Origin: Chaetomium olivaceum
Taxonomy: Eukaryota > Ascomycota > Sordariomycetes > Sordariales > Chaetomiaceae
DNA length: 64,000 nt
NCBI GenBank assembly: GCA_039881045.1
Contig: JAYWVB010000004.1
Location: forward strand, 992,001-1,056,000
Direction: 5' to 3'
Positions 32,554 through 44,599 of this stretch are shown here, in pieces. Below the pieces are notes generated by a model. That model saw only the letters and a list, made by a program, of their open reading frames with translations, was not told where the DNA came from and did no database searches. Both the position numbers and the translations under genes were made by a program. Position 1 is the stretch's first letter, and each line of letters begins with the position of its first letter.

Positions 32554-33567
32554 ATGCCCCCCACCCGCGCCGCCGCCCCCTGGCGCGCCCTCTTTCTCGA
32601 GCACCTCAACCTGACCGCCGTCCCAACCTTCACCCTCGCCACACTCCACCACCCAGCCACCACCCCTCCTCCCCTATCCACCACCACCATCACCACATCT
32701 CCTCCCTCTACTGCAACAGCAACCGCAACAGCAACAGCAACAGCGCCGTCCTACATCCCGCGCGCACGCACGTGCGTCTTCCGCGGCCTGTGGGCGTCGG
32801 GGTTACCGGGCGACAGCACAGAACGCAACCGCAACGCGGCGCCGCGCAACCCGCAGGGGGTGTATGAGTCGGACTTGCCCGTGTTTACGACGGATGCGCG
32901 GTCGGGGAAGGTGGGTGAGTTGGGTTCTAGGTCCGGTTCAGGGGTAGGTTCAGAGTCGATCACCACCACCACCGGAGGCGGTGGGCCCGTGGAGGCCGTG
33001 TTCTGGGTGGACCACCCGCAGGGGCGCACGCAGTGGCGGGTAAGGGGCCGGGCGTGGGTGCTGGCGGGCGATGTGGATGGGGATGGGGAAGGGCCGAGGG
33101 CGGTGAGGGCGGTTTTGGAGGGGAGGATGAGGAAGGTGGGAGGAGGAGGAGGAGGAGTAGGAGGAGGGATGGAAGGTGGAGGGATGGAAAGAGGAGAAGA
33201 CATCGAGAAGGGGGATGGGGAAAAGGGGGGGTGGAGCTTTGCGAGGGAGGTGACGGCGCACTTTGGCAATCTGAGTCCCCTCATGAGGGGCTCGTTCAGG
33301 GCGCCGCCGCCCGGGACACCGCTGGCCGCGTATCATGCGGGAAAGGGGGAGGAGTTGGGGCAGAGGGTGGATGATTTGGAGGATGAGGCGGCGAGGAGGA
33401 ATTTCAGGGTTGTGGTGATCGTGCCGGAGGAGGTGGATCAGGTGGATTTGAGGGATGAGTTGCATGCAAGGAGATGGTTGTATGTGTATCGGGGTGTGGA
33501 CGGCGTGTCAAAACTGCCTGGTGGAGAGATCATCGGGGAGTGGGAAAAGGTTGAGGTCTGGCCGTGA
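32554..33567 (+). CDS. Pyridoxamine 5'-phosphate oxidase-like, Alr4036-family FMN-binding protein
   Basis: Predicted split-barrel flavoprotein of the Pyridox_oxase_2/Alr4036 type. Single exon. The chosen ATG (32554, context CCCCAAAATGC) starts MPPTRAAAPWRALFLEHLNL, where family homology begins. Later blocks: PRARTCVFRGLWASG (FMN-site strand), NPQGVYESDLPVFTTDARSGK, EAVFWVDHPQGRTQWRVRGRAWVL, and FGNLSPLMRGSFRAPPPGTPL. The C-terminal part has NFRVVVIVPEEVDQVDL and ends EWEKVEVWP. A Gly/Glu-rich low-complexity insert (VGGGGGGVGGG..., 33139-33180) interrupts the barrel. An in-frame upstream ATG at 32305 would add 83 residues, Arg-rich at first (MIRSHVFRSLALSRF) then Thr/Pro-rich; this could be a mitochondrial presequence or just leader. 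Substrate unknown. Confidence 0.8.
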   Translation: MPPTRAAAPWRALFLEHLNLTAVPTFTLATLHHPATTPPPLSTTTITTSPPSTATATATATATAPSYIPRARTCVFRGLWASGLPGDSTERNRNAAPRNPQGVYESDLPVFTTDARSGKVGELGSRSGSGVGSESITTTTGGGGPVEAVFWVDHPQGRTQWRVRGRAWVLAGDVDGDGEGPRAVRAVLEGRMRKVGGGGGGVGGGMEGGGMERGEDIEKGDGEKGGWSFAREVTAHFGNLSPLMRGSFRAPPPGTPLAAYHAGKGEELGQRVDDLEDEAARRNFRVVVIVPEEVDQVDLRDELHARRWLYVYRGVDGVSKLPGGEIIGEWEKVEVWP

Positions 33568-36289
33568 GCCGGCATGGCTGGGTTGAGGGTTCCCCGGTCT
33601 GACGGTTTCTGACGGGGGAAGGCGGCAGTAGATGATTAAAGACATTATCCTCCAGAGGAGGGATCAACCTGTGGAGTGGCCGGTCGTCCACGTTCGGGCA
33701 GTCCAACCGGTCGGTTACCGTTTGCCCCTTTGGAGTCCCCAAACCGTGCCAGGTTTACTCCTCTTCATCACCCTCCTCTCTTATCAATTCCACGTGCTGA
33801 GCAAGGGTTGGCTTCCTTCAAGGCGCTGAGATGTAGCATGCATGGCCTGAGGTTAATTTGGGAATATCTCAGACCATTTTCGCCGTGCGCAACAATGGGT
33901 TGACCCCATCAACTCACCGAAGAGCACCTCAAGGGGCAGGGAGCAAGGGCCTAGGCCGTTGACAGCCGAGTTCATGGCCTAACGGCCGCTTGTGAGTAAA
34001 GTGGGCCCGGCCAAGTGGAGGTCATGGAAGGCAAAGTTAATTAACTGCCTGACGTTTCGTTTCTCAGTGCGTTACGGGAAGAGATCGCCAGTTTCCTACA
34101 CAGTAGAAATGATGGTCTCGGGGATCCAACTTGTATTTGAACTTGTCGTTGCATCCAAGGACCTCGCTCAGTATTCGGATCAGCATGGCGGCGAGAAATG
34201 GCATATTCAATGTCATTCAATGTCATGTTCAACATCAGATGTAAAAAGGTTGAAACAAGGTGGCATCTGTGGCTTGCTTCAAAGCGAGCACAGACGCCGA
34301 AATTACAGGCATCCATCCCTCCCATGTCCGCAAACACGCAAGCTCGCAGAACAGGAAGGCGCAATGACCTTTTTCTTGAGTTTTTCGAGGCCCCGCTCAA
34401 GTTTTCCGAGTTTTTGCCATTCCTTCACCCCTTCACCCCTTCATGGTTTCATTCAAGCACTATCAGGAAACGCCAAGATATTGAAGACCCGGCTGCCCGG
34501 TGCCAGGTTGCCAGGCTCGCTCCCAATGACACCTGAGGGTGCCTGCGTGCCAGCCAGATAGGGTGCCAGTCAGATAGGCCACCATCGCCGCTAATCCGGG
34601 GTAACCCGTTCATTACAACCTGGAAGTCCTTGGTAATGTTGCCCCCCACGCGGATTGTGGCCCGAAGCACGCGATGGTGGCACGGTGGGTTGGATTGACG
34701 CTGATGGATGAAGCAACGGACCGATGGATTGACAGGAAGATCTTGCTCATTGGAGGATCCATTCCATCACCACCTACCATCCTTGGGGCCTTGCCCGGTT
34801 ATCTTTGGCTAACTTGCCTCAGATCAGGAGGCTCGGGTGCGCTTTACCCCGCGTTACAACCCACGAGGGTTGCCGCTCCAAGAGGCAGGTCTCTTCTCGG
34901 TCAACCGTGTCACTGTGCAAGCATGTGTTGTTGACTATCCGCTATCTTTCTATGAAAGCCAAGCCCTCTGTCCGCCCCCTCACCTCCGAGGCACACGCGC
35001 GCGCCCAGGTTTCGAAAGTTTTGCAACAGACAAAAACACCGCAGCCATGATCCCTGTCGGGTGCCGAAATGAGAAATTCGGCCGTTTGCAAGTGCCGGCT
35101 CCACCGCGCAAGAATCCACAGAGCCCATCGGGTTTTCTCGTGATCGGGCCTCTCGCAAAGCTGCTCCTGCTTGGTAGCCCCGTGTGAGGATCAACACAAG
35201 AAAAAGCTCACCGCTTGGTGCCGTGTTCATGCTGAACTGCCGTGCCCGTCAAATGGGGCTGGCATAAGCAGCAACCCCGCGGTTGTGGTGCCTCGAAGGT
35301 GCGCAACCGAGCTCCGCCATCGCCCAGCAGTGGAGTTGTCGACTTGATAAGGCGACGCAAAAAGGCGGGACAAGGTCATGCGCAGACTGTGTATGGCTGC
35401 ATCAACAAACCACAGAGCACAGTCAACCCGAATTTGCAGCGGTACCATAAGTCATAGGTCAGCCACTTACACCGCCGCCGCCCGGTACCGTGTACATACA
35501 TTGCCAACTCAACCATGCTTACCGAGTACCAGCACGCTCCTTCGCTGCTTGGTGACGTTGGGGTTCGCCTGGGCGACACGGGATGCGGCGGCATCCCAGG
35601 AAAGTTACACGCATATCACAGGAGACCCGCCTCTCAGGATTTGCGATTTAGCGAAACTGTGGCCCACTCCCGCTGGCCCTGGGATCCCATGCGCTCGCCA
35701 GGATGATAGAGATAGCCCATGCAGCGTTTTACGGCTACGGCAGGCTGCCTTTGCCGCAGCCCACCCGGCCGTCCGCCCTCACCCTGCGGCCTTGCGTGCA
35801 TATTATTAGTCTAGACCCTCCCGACTCCACGAGCGGGCTCTTCTTGCTGCCCTGACCTGCCATGACCTGCCCTGCCTTGCCCTCGCTCGATTTTCCGTCT
35901 CACGTCTCACGTCTCACCTTTTTCTCATCCGGCCAAACAAAGTTTCCGAAATCACGCCCAACCCCCTCCCCCCTCGATGTCTGCCCCCCACGAGCCGTAA
36001 CCCGGATACTGGCTCTCTCACAATCACATTGTGTATGCTGCGACCCGCCCGGCCCCGTTATTCCCGGCAGCCGAGCACACAAAAAGCAACACCACCAATC
36101 CGACGTCATCGTTCCTGCAGCGCCGTTGACTTACCCGAGCCCCTGGGACGACCGAGGACGAACCCGGCAAAACCATCCGACGAGGCGTTTGGAGATCACG
36201 GACTCGGATAGGGGGGAACACAACCCGACACCCCGCCGTCCCTCCTTGGAGGATGACGAACGCGGCGTGCCCAGAGCGCTGACGCTTCC
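33568..36289. other. 2.7-kb intergenic region before the rhodopsin-domain gene
   Basis: No supported gene; ORFs on both strands look random. CT-rich sequence just before 36290 fits a promoter and leader. Confidence 0.5.
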
Positions 36290-38183
36290 ATGGCGCTGTA
36301 TTCGGATCCCCCGCCCTTACGACCCTTCAGCGAGGACAAGCCGACGTTGCTGGTGTGCTGGTGGATCACCAGCTTCTGCGCTGTCATCATCGCCCTGAGG
36401 GTCATTGGGCGGTTCATCCGGTCTGAGAAGTTGTTTAGCGAGGACAAGACCGCTGCCCTGGCGCTCGTGCCTCTTTTTCTGCGAATGGGCTGCGTTCATG
36501 TCATCCTCATCTATGGCACCAATAACGCCCGCCTAGAAGGGGCTGCACTTTCAGACGACGAACTCCACAACAAGTCCGTCGCCAGTGGTTTGGTTCTCCT
36601 GAGTAGGGTATTCTACGCCGCGACGTATGTGTGACGTCTTCTAATAAGCCCTTTCCGCTACACAACTTGATTTTGATTTTGAGTTTGATAGCTAACCGTT
36701 GTGTGTTGTTGCATGCAGTCTTTGGATTCTCAAGTATGCCATCCTCGAATTTTTCAGGAGGCTCAACATCACTTGGAGACGGACGTATGACCTGGCCCTG
36801 ATGTTCATTCGTGGCCTCCTCATCCTGACCTTCATCGCCGTTGTGGTAAGCGACTTGGCTGAATGTCACCCTCGGCCCTTCTCCCATTACTGGCAGGTCC
36901 TTCCTGATCCAGGGGGTCAATGCCGCCAGGGGTATGCACAGCTCCTGACCATGGCTGTCTGCAATGTCGTGACGGACTTGTCGCTGGTCATGTTCCCTGT
37001 CCCCGTCATTCTCAGTAGCTCGATGAGCGCGAAGCGCAAGTTCCAGCTCGTGCTGCTCTTCTCCCTCAGCATCGCCCCGGTCATCGTCACCATCTACCGG
37101 GTGCCACAAATCATCAACGAACAGGGAAGCCAGCAAACCCGATCCCTCTACGCCTCCATCGAACTACTCTTCGCAACCGCTGCCGCCAACACCCTCGTAC
37201 TCGGATCCTTCGTCCGCGACCGCGGCGTCAAAAAGCGGCGATTCAAATACGACTCCGTCGCCGCCGGCTCCGCCGACCGCTCCTCCGCTTCCGAATCCCG
37301 ACGCCCCACCGCCCTCCGACACTGGGGCAGCGACGAAGACCTCGTGCGGGACCTCGGCCTCGGCGTAACCCCGGAGCTACGCGACGACGCGCACCCCTCG
37401 CCGACCGAAACCCGCCAGTATATCCCCGCCCCGCGCGCCGCGCCCCTCCACCAGGACATGGCCGCCTGGCGCTTCCCGGGCTACGACAACGGCGCCCCCG
37501 GCCTCCCCCGCACGAGCGACGACCCGGCCGCCGACAAGTCCACCCGCAGCGACTCCACCGCCACCCACCGCCGCGTCTCCTTCTTCGACTACGGCGGCCT
37601 GCTCGACGACCAGCCGCCCCCGCCCACCGCCACCACCGCAGGAACAACAACAACCACAACAACAACCACAACAACCAAACCCCCGCGCGCGAGAAGCTCC
37701 TCCTCCCAGTCAGGCAGCGACGGATCGCCCTCGCCCACGCGGAGACCCGCGCCGGCCGTCCCGGCCAGCGGGAGCGGGTTCAGGCGCGGCTCGGCCGCGC
37801 TGCTGCAGGACCTGGGCGGGTTCCTGCTGGTGCCGCCCGGTTCGAAGGGTGCGTCGGCGAGGTCGGCGAAGTCGAAGCCGAGGACGGGGACGAGGACGAG
37901 GACGTGGAGTGCGAGTGGAAATGGGGGTGGGAGTGGGAGTGGGAGTGGGGGTGGGAGTGGTTTGTCGCCGATCAAGCAGGCTAGGAAGGAGGGGGAGGGA
38001 GAAGGGGAGGGGTCGAGATCGTCGCCGGAGCAGCAGCAATTGCAGCAGATGAGGGTGGCGCCGCCGCCGAGGGATAGGCATAGGGATAGGCATGGGGATG
38101 GGGATGGGAATGACGAGGGGAGGGGGGGGCCGCAGTTGATGGATGTGGGTGGGCTATTAGGGGGTGGGGGGCGTGGGGGGTGA
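36290..38183 (+). CDS. Fungal rhodopsin-domain integral membrane protein (SAT/PTH11-like family)
   Basis: Plasma-membrane protein of the fungal 'Rhodopsin' domain family, whose members are mostly of unknown function or GPCR-like. Exons 36290-36624 and 36719-38183; the 94-base intron (GTATGT...GCAG, CTAAC branch) is phase 2 and restores YAATLWILKYAILEFF; 599 aa. Membrane segments: VCWWITSFCAVIIALRVIG, a weaker segment at 36460-36520, GLVLLSRVFYAATLWIL, FIRGLLILTFIAVVVSDLA, LTMAVCNVVTDLSLVMFPV, FQLVLLFSLSIAPVIVTIY and a final one ending NTLVLGSF. A conserved Cys/Trp loop (ECHPRPFSHYWQVLPDPGGQC) precedes helix V. The C-terminal ~370 residues are cytoplasmic and disordered: Ser/Pro-rich, Thr runs, then Gly/Arg-rich repeats. 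There is no N-terminal CFEM domain. Confidence 0.85.
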
Positions 38184-39812
38184 GTTAATTGGTTTAGGAG
38201 AGATGGGAGGGGGGGGGGAATTGGTGTGGTTTATATCATATTTGGGATGGGAAGCAGTACGGGGAGGGGTTTATCTTGAATCTGGTCACGAGGCGTTTAT
38301 GGGGTGCCGCATAGAGAATGGGTTCGGTTCGGCTCGGCTGGGCTGAAGGCGGGATTAGACGGGAAGGGAAGGCGTTGGGGATTTTTGCTTGACACGACAT
38401 GAAAGGGGGTGAACGAGAACGAACACCACCCTAGGGGCGGCGGTATATTTGCGCATGCTTCGTTCGGTTGGTGCCGTCGTGGACTGCACTGACGGGTGTG
38501 GACACGGGTTGGGTCTGGTTATGGCTGACTTCTACTGGGAAGGTGGATGGGATGTGGGGGAGCGTGTGCTGGGTGGACTTCTTCTTTTTCACTCTGGTAC
38601 TCTGGTTGCTTTCACATGCGATATACCCCCGGCAGCAATGCCGTTCTGCTCCGGTTTATGAAGATATACCTGATGTAGCTAGACATCATAACGTAAAGAT
38701 AATATTTATCACCTATCGAGATTGAGACTCTTGCTCACGAGCAGAAACGGGGGGATGTGATGGCGAATTCCCGCGCTTTGACATGGATATACCCCCTCGA
38801 AGTGCAATCCTGAAGACGACCAACCCTCTAGTTAGTATTACGATACTGAAATCAAACACACCTCAAAGTCCATCAAGCTTCATGTTTTCTTTAAACAAAC
38901 CACAAACATCATCGTTGTACCCCTCTTCGTGAGACAGTTCTGTATCGCGTTGAGCTTCATTTCATTCACCAACACTCCCGTGTTTGCAACACCTATGCCC
39001 TCTGCATACGGAAGTATCTGGTATGACACATCTGGAGCTCTACAGTCCAGAGACACGCGCATCCCATACGGTAACAGCTGTCGTACGTAGCCTAGGCACA
39101 ACCGCTGTGCGAAACTTGACTAGGGGGAGAAAAGAAAGGAGGGAAGGATGCCGCGGGCGCACTGTGAAAGGGTGCCGGCCTCATGACAAGTCTCTTCCTA
39201 GAATTATATTGCGCTGATATTGATGGATGCATACGCGGCCCGCCCGGTAGGGGTAGATTTGCCGGCCAGCTCCCCATCTGCCTGTCAGACAGCAGGTTGG
39301 CTCATAGGGAATCCGGGTTCATACCATGCTCACCCGCAGTCACTAGACTGGGTACGTAACTAGGACCACCAAGCCGCGGAAAACAGGCACAAACGAGGTC
39401 GTACAACGAGGGCGCCGGGCCGGTGACATGACTGCCCCTAGCCCGGTCCGTATTGCCATCTACCGCATGCTATCGGACATTATCTATCCCTCTGTCGAGC
39501 GACCACCCAACTTGATCGACATACATGAGCCAGCAAACGAGGCCATGTTGCGCCTCTCTGACCCGATAGTCGGGGAGAGAACCCAATCATGGCGATGCCC
39601 CTACAAAACCCTCCCCAAAACGCCGCAGAAACGCGAGAAAAATGCAAAGCCCAACCAGCCTAATCGAAACGCAAACGCCCTCTTTTGGTTTAGTTTTGGG
39701 GCAATCAACAAGAAACGGGAAATTAGATGGACCGCCCGTTGTGACGTCCTCCCCGTGTGATTGATGCGCCGCGGTTTATTTGTCCGTCTCCCCACCGTCT
39801 CAAACGCCCCCC
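38184..39812. other. Convergent intergenic region, rhodopsin-domain gene / RPB5
   Basis: No supported gene. 38640-39000 is AT-richer. Short ORFs only. Confidence 0.55.
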
Positions 39813-40664
39813 TCATACGCAGAGCCGATAACTGGCATACCGCCCCGCGGTCTCACTCGTCCGTATAATCTTGACCACCTGGCCCTTCTTAAGCCCCAGG
39901 TACCGAGCAATGGGGTCTTTGGACAGGATACGCGGCAGCTGGGTCTCCTTGAGGCGGTAGCGCTTGAGCAGGGCGGTCTTCTCCTCGCGGCTGAGGAGGA
40001 CGTGCTTTGGCACCAGCTCGTGGTGGGTGATGTTTACGAGCAGGTCCTCCTCGAGGAAGCACTCGATCAGTGTGTACTGCGAGGTGACCGTCATGACCTT
40101 GCGGGCCTGGGCGGAGAGGGCGACGGCAGTGACCAGAATGCCGGCCTTGAAGTTGTTGCTGTCGCAGTGCTCGACGAACTTCTTCATGACGTTGATGCCG
40201 ATCGACGCCTTTTCCGGGCAGAACTCGACCCAGATGGTGCCACACTCCGGCCCAGGGTCGGGGTTGGGGGGGTTGGCGGCGGGGTGAACTTCTTGATCAT
40301 CGACTCGGAGGGGCGGGCGGAGAACTGCATTTTCGAGCGGCTATCGAGAGAGGACGGGTGGGTTAGCAATTACGAAAGAAAAAGAAGCGCAGTCGATGGC
40401 AACAATGAGGGCGTACTTGGGACTGCCGTCGTCATTTGTGTACTCCAAGCGGAAACGGTCGAGCGAGATCTTGACCTCGTCCTCGGCCAGTTCGTAACCC
40501 TGTAGTAGAAAAGAGTTAGCATTTCCGGAATGCGACAAAGAAAACGAGTCTGTGATGTCGGCTTTGCGTACCCTGTCCTGGACCATCTCGTGAATTGTCC
40601 TCCATGAGCGCCACAGGCGCGTAACCTCCTTCGCGTGGACGCTGGCGCTGCTCTCTTCCTCCAT
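39813..40664 (-). CDS. RPB5: RNA polymerase I/II/III common subunit RPB5 (RPABC1), one apparent frameshift
   Basis: Shared subunit of all three nuclear RNA polymerases, at the downstream DNA jaw. Exons 40664-40572, 40499-40417, 40340-39813. Exon 1 MEEESSASVHAKEVTRLWRSW...MVQDR; exon 2 GYELAEDEVKISLDRFRLEY; exon 3 starts RSKMQFSARPSESMIKKFTP. The frame then shifts: the conserved continuation (ECGTIWVEFCPEKASIGINV, MKKFVEHCDSNNFKAGILV) is read one base out. One base is missing near 40276-40284 (a GGGG run on plus). The remainder is a textbook RPB5 C-terminal domain: HELVPKHVLLSREEK, RYRLKETQLPRILSKDPIAR, YLGLKKGQVVKIIRTSETAGRY. With one base restored, 234 aa. Because the gene is essential, a sequence error is far likelier than a real mutation. 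Confidence 0.93.
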
Positions 40665-41458
40665 GGTTTGTGATGTTGAGAAATTCAAAGAGAGTCGGTT
40701 GAGGATGGAGTAGAGTTGGATGGAAAGAACGGTGGCCGGTCGCAATAATTACGCAGGTATGCGGGGGTTGAGGTTGCGATGACCACACAGCGATGCTTGA
40801 AAGAAGCGGCGCGACGACGCTCAAAAAATGCGGCTTTGATGCCGCCTGGCTGCAGATGGGTCCGGCAACGATTGATAGTTAGGAATACGGGGGTGTGGTG
40901 GTAACGGATTGCATAAGTGCATTCGCGTGGCTCGTTTGTGGGGTATTGAGATACCTTGGTAATCAAGAAACATTGCACTGTATCCGTAACAGGTCCTCAA
41001 CCATTGTCAAGGTCAACGAATGCCATTGATTATTTCATCGTGATTTATTAGAGAACAAGAAACGGCAGAAACTAATACCTGGGTGTATGGTAAGGCGAAT
41101 ACTTCGTAGCAGCTGTTTAAGGAGATCAAGACCGGTGGGGTGCTGGAAAATGCATTGTGGAGGCCGGATTGCGCCTCCGACTCCAGATAATCGTCCCAAG
41201 TTTTACGCTCGGTAAATGCATACACATGGGTCTAGATGCATTAGAAAGGCCACGGCGGCCAGAATCTCCGAAATTTTGGTGGTCCATCCCATCCCGTCGT
41301 CAGTTGTCAAGAGGAACGAAGGCCACAAATTCGCTATAACTACGGAGGGCACCTTCACGCCTGCCTGTCTCCGCTCACTCTCTCTCATCTTCTTTCTCCC
41401 ACTATTACCATATATAAACGTTCCCATTTATTCCTCAATTTCTCGATTTATATTCGAC
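40665..41458. other. Divergent promoter region RPB5 / BFR1
   Basis: 794 bases between head-to-head housekeeping genes. The BFR1 side carries TATATAAA (41411-41418); no clear TATA on the RPB5 side. No gene seen. Confidence 0.6.
41411..41418 (+). promoter_or_regulatory. Candidate TATA box of BFR1
   Basis: TATATAAA 41 bases before the BFR1 ATG. That is a short distance, so it could also lie in the leader. Confidence 0.35.
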
Positions 41459-43116
41459 ATGGCTACCGAAACTCCTTCCCCGGCTGCGGCCAACCCCACA
41501 GAAACCGTCACCAAGGTCTCCAGGCCAGACGAGGAAGCCTTCCAGAAGAATCTGGCAAAACTGCAAAAAGAGCACGATGACGCTCTCGGCCGATTCGTAC
41601 GTGAAGACCGCCTGCCTTTGCTCTCGATCAACCTTTCCTGCTCCCTTCTTCTCTATCTCCATAATCCATCGGTCTAAAATTGACTCTATGTGTGTGCTAC
41701 AGAATGCCGCCAAGGCTAAGCTCGATAGTGCTCTGCCTAAGCAAGGGCAAGAAAGCCCCTTGCTCGCACGGAAGAAGGCGTTGCAAGCCCAGGTCGACGA
41801 GATCCGCGCGAAGCAGGGCTCTGGAAAGACTGCTCGATCCGGCAAGATGGACCAAATAAAGTCGCTCGACGAGCAGCTGAAGCGCCGAATCGCCGAGCAG
41901 AACGCCGCCCGTTCAAAGGTTGCCTTCAAGAGCGTCGAGGAGATCGATGCCAAGATCAAGGACCTCGAGCGGGACGTCGAGTCTGGTAAAATGAAGCTGG
42001 TCGAGGAGAAGAAGGCTCTTGCCGAAGTTAGCAGCCTGCGGAAGCTGCGCAAGAACTTTTCGGCCTTCGACAACGACCAGAAGGCCATCGATGATCTCAA
42101 GGCGAAGATTAAAGAAATCAAGGACAGCATGGAGAACCCGGAAGCCAAGGCCCTGAGCGAGGAGTATAACAAACTCCAGGCGGAGCTGACCTCCGTTAGA
42201 GCGGAGTTGGATTCCGTCTTTGGCAACCTGACTGCTCTGCGCAACGAGAAGTCTGAGCTCCACGCTGCACAACAGACCACCTGGGCGGCGCTCAAGAAGC
42301 TCAAGGACGACTACCACACCCAACGCAAGGCCGCCATGAAGTGGGAGCGCGAGGTGAGGGAGAAGCGCAGGGAACGCGAGCAGGCAGAGCGCGACCGCAT
42401 TGCGAAGGAGCGCAAGATGGCTCGGGCTCAGGAGATGCTGGCCGAGGCCAGCGACCCGGCTTTTGCCGAGCAGATCCGCCGCGCCGACACCCTGGTGCGC
42501 TTCTTCGATCCCCCCACGCCGTCGAGGAGAAAGCCCCCCTGCTTGCCGACAAGGGCCTTGGCGCCGCCGCCCAACGCAAGGTCGACGCCACTAGCTTCGA
42601 GGGCATGAAGCTCGTCCGCAAGGAGGACCGGGAGGAGGACTACCTTCCGGCCCTTAAGAAGGGCAAGAAGGGCAAGAAGAGCCCGGCCTCCGAGGCGCCC
42701 TCTTCCAAGTTTAGCTGCCCGCCGTCCGTGATTGAGGACTGCACCTTCGTGGGCGTCAACCCGCCCATGAGCGCCGCCGAAGTGCCCGAGGTCATCGAGA
42801 AAGTGAAGGCCAAAATTGCGCAGTGGAAGGCCGACCAGCCGACTCAGACACAAAAGGTACGCTGACAATATCTCTTTACCCGCTTGCGTCCATATTACTA
42901 ACCCCCGCCTAGAACATTGAGAAGGCGAAGAAGGAGATCGAGCGCCTCGAGGCTGAGGAGGCGAAGGCCAACTCCGGCGCCAACACACCCAGCAAGGAGG
43001 CGAACGGCGAGAAGGGCGAAGCCGACCAGACCGTCGCCGAGGCCACGGAGAAGGTCGCCGAGGTCTCCATCACCGAGGCGAGCGAGGCCCCCAAGGAGGT
43101 CGAGGCCACCGCCTAA
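41459..43116 (+). CDS. BFR1: Nuclear segregation / polysome-associated protein Bfr1 (one apparent frameshift)
   Basis: Coiled-coil RNA-binding protein; in yeast Bfr1 associates with polyribosomes and mRNPs and affects ploidy and secretion. Exons 41459-41596, 41703-42856, 42913-43116. N-terminus MATETPSPAAANPTETVTKV..., then long Lys/Glu/Arg coiled coils: QAQVDEIRAKQGSGKTARSG, VEEIDAKIKDLERDVESGKM, LRKLRKNFSAFDNDQKAIDD. After RRADTLVRFFDP the frame drops one base at the C6 run 42510-42515; the next frame continues HAVEEKAPLLADKGLGAAA and EDYLPALKKGKKGKKS, then FSCPPSVIEDCTFVGVNPPM. The C-terminal exon is an acidic/Ala coiled coil ending KEVEATA. With one C restored, 498 aa; as written it stops about 30 codons after the shift. 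Confidence 0.9.
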
Positions 43117-44560
43117 ACCCCAGAGCGGTAGGCGAACACCGGCCAGCCACGCAGCGCGTCGGCGTAGTTCTCCGTCACCAGCCACACCACCTTGCGGGAT
43201 GGCGATTGGGCTCGCGTGGGAGCGGGCGGGGCTATATCCACCGGTTTTTTATCACATCCGTGCTTAATGTTATTGTTCTCATTTTTTTCGACGGGCATTC
43301 TCCATTCTTTCACCTCGCTTTCTCGAGGGATGGGGATTTTGACGGTGGCCGTTCTGTTGTTTGTCTCGCTCGGTTGTCGCCTTCTCGACATCACCCGGCT
43401 CTTCTTGTATTTACCTTGTTATGGGGCCTGATGGCGAGCACGGAACGGAAAACGGAGCGTATATCCACGGGCTTGGTTGGGTGTATATATATCTCCAATC
43501 CCACCCTGATCCCAAAAACTTGCCCCCACGACGTCGTGTGACCTGGCCCCCCATCAGTTATGCCGGTGGGTTCCCCCGCATATCATTATTCAGGACACGC
43601 CGCCGCTGCCGCCGAGCAAGGCGTTGCCGGCCGGCCCGATGTGCTGGCCTCCGCCCAACATCGCGCCCGACATACCTACCACCTTTCCAACTCCGTGTTA
43701 TCCGCCACATATTCCCTTCGGGGCAACACTGAAGCAGGTTTTTATCCGCCCACGCCAACTAATCATGCCCTTCATGCCCCAGCGTATCGTCTATCTCTGG
43801 CCGTGAAAGACCCATGCAGCACCCACCCAGCATACACACGCACGTCCAGTCCAAGACAGAATATCTACCGTAGGGTAGATGTATGTACATACATACATAC
43901 CAACCAACCCTCGACCCACCACCCCCCCCTCCCGCATCATGCCATGTCATGTCATGTCATCCCACGAAAACCAGAAACAAACAAAAAGCCCACGACCTAT
44001 CTACACCCGTCTTGTGACCCCCTGTGTTGTTGTTTCTTGTTGTTGTGCTGGCCCGGCACCAGATCCGCTGGCACCCTCCGCTGGGCTGGCACTCCGTGTT
44101 GTTTTGTTTTCGGGAGCACGTTGGGCAGCGGCGCCTTGCCTCGCCTCGCTTCGCTTATCCTCGCCTGGCTCGGGCCCGCGCGGTCCTTCCCGTTTCTTTC
44201 CGGGGCGGCGCTGGGGCGTTTGCTACGGGGTTGGGTGCTGGTTTGGGAGTGGAGTGGGATGTGATGGGGTGTTGTTGGGTTGAGTGTTGTCTCGTGTTGC
44301 CTCCGTTCGCCCGGGTGGTATCTTTATTTTGGGGTTCTTCTCGGGGGAGGGGGGTTGGCTGGCTCGGTATGGGAGGCCATGCCATGGCATGGCATGTCAC
44401 GCATGTTCTCTTGTTAGGTTGGCTAGGTACTTACTTTGAGTTCAATCAGCCCACATGGTGCTAAGTCATGTCGACAACAGTTGAGTCCGTCTTTGCAGCC
44501 GTTCTCTGAGGTGGCGTGTGAAATATTTCTTGTCCGGCGCCGGGTAGAGTCTGTGAGCCC
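43117..44560. other. Intergenic 3' of BFR1
   Basis: No supported gene. Contains TACA-type microsatellite (about 43883-43900), CATGT repeats (43938-43958), T/G-rich low complexity and an 18-base perfect palindrome at 44376-44393. Confidence 0.5.
44376..44393. repeat. Perfect 18-base palindrome
   Basis: GCCATGCCATGGCATGGC equals its own reverse complement. Non-coding; no function assigned. Confidence 0.8.
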
Positions 44561-44599
44561 CTCACCCTCCAGCAAAAAAGGCCGGACTCTGAAAATTAT

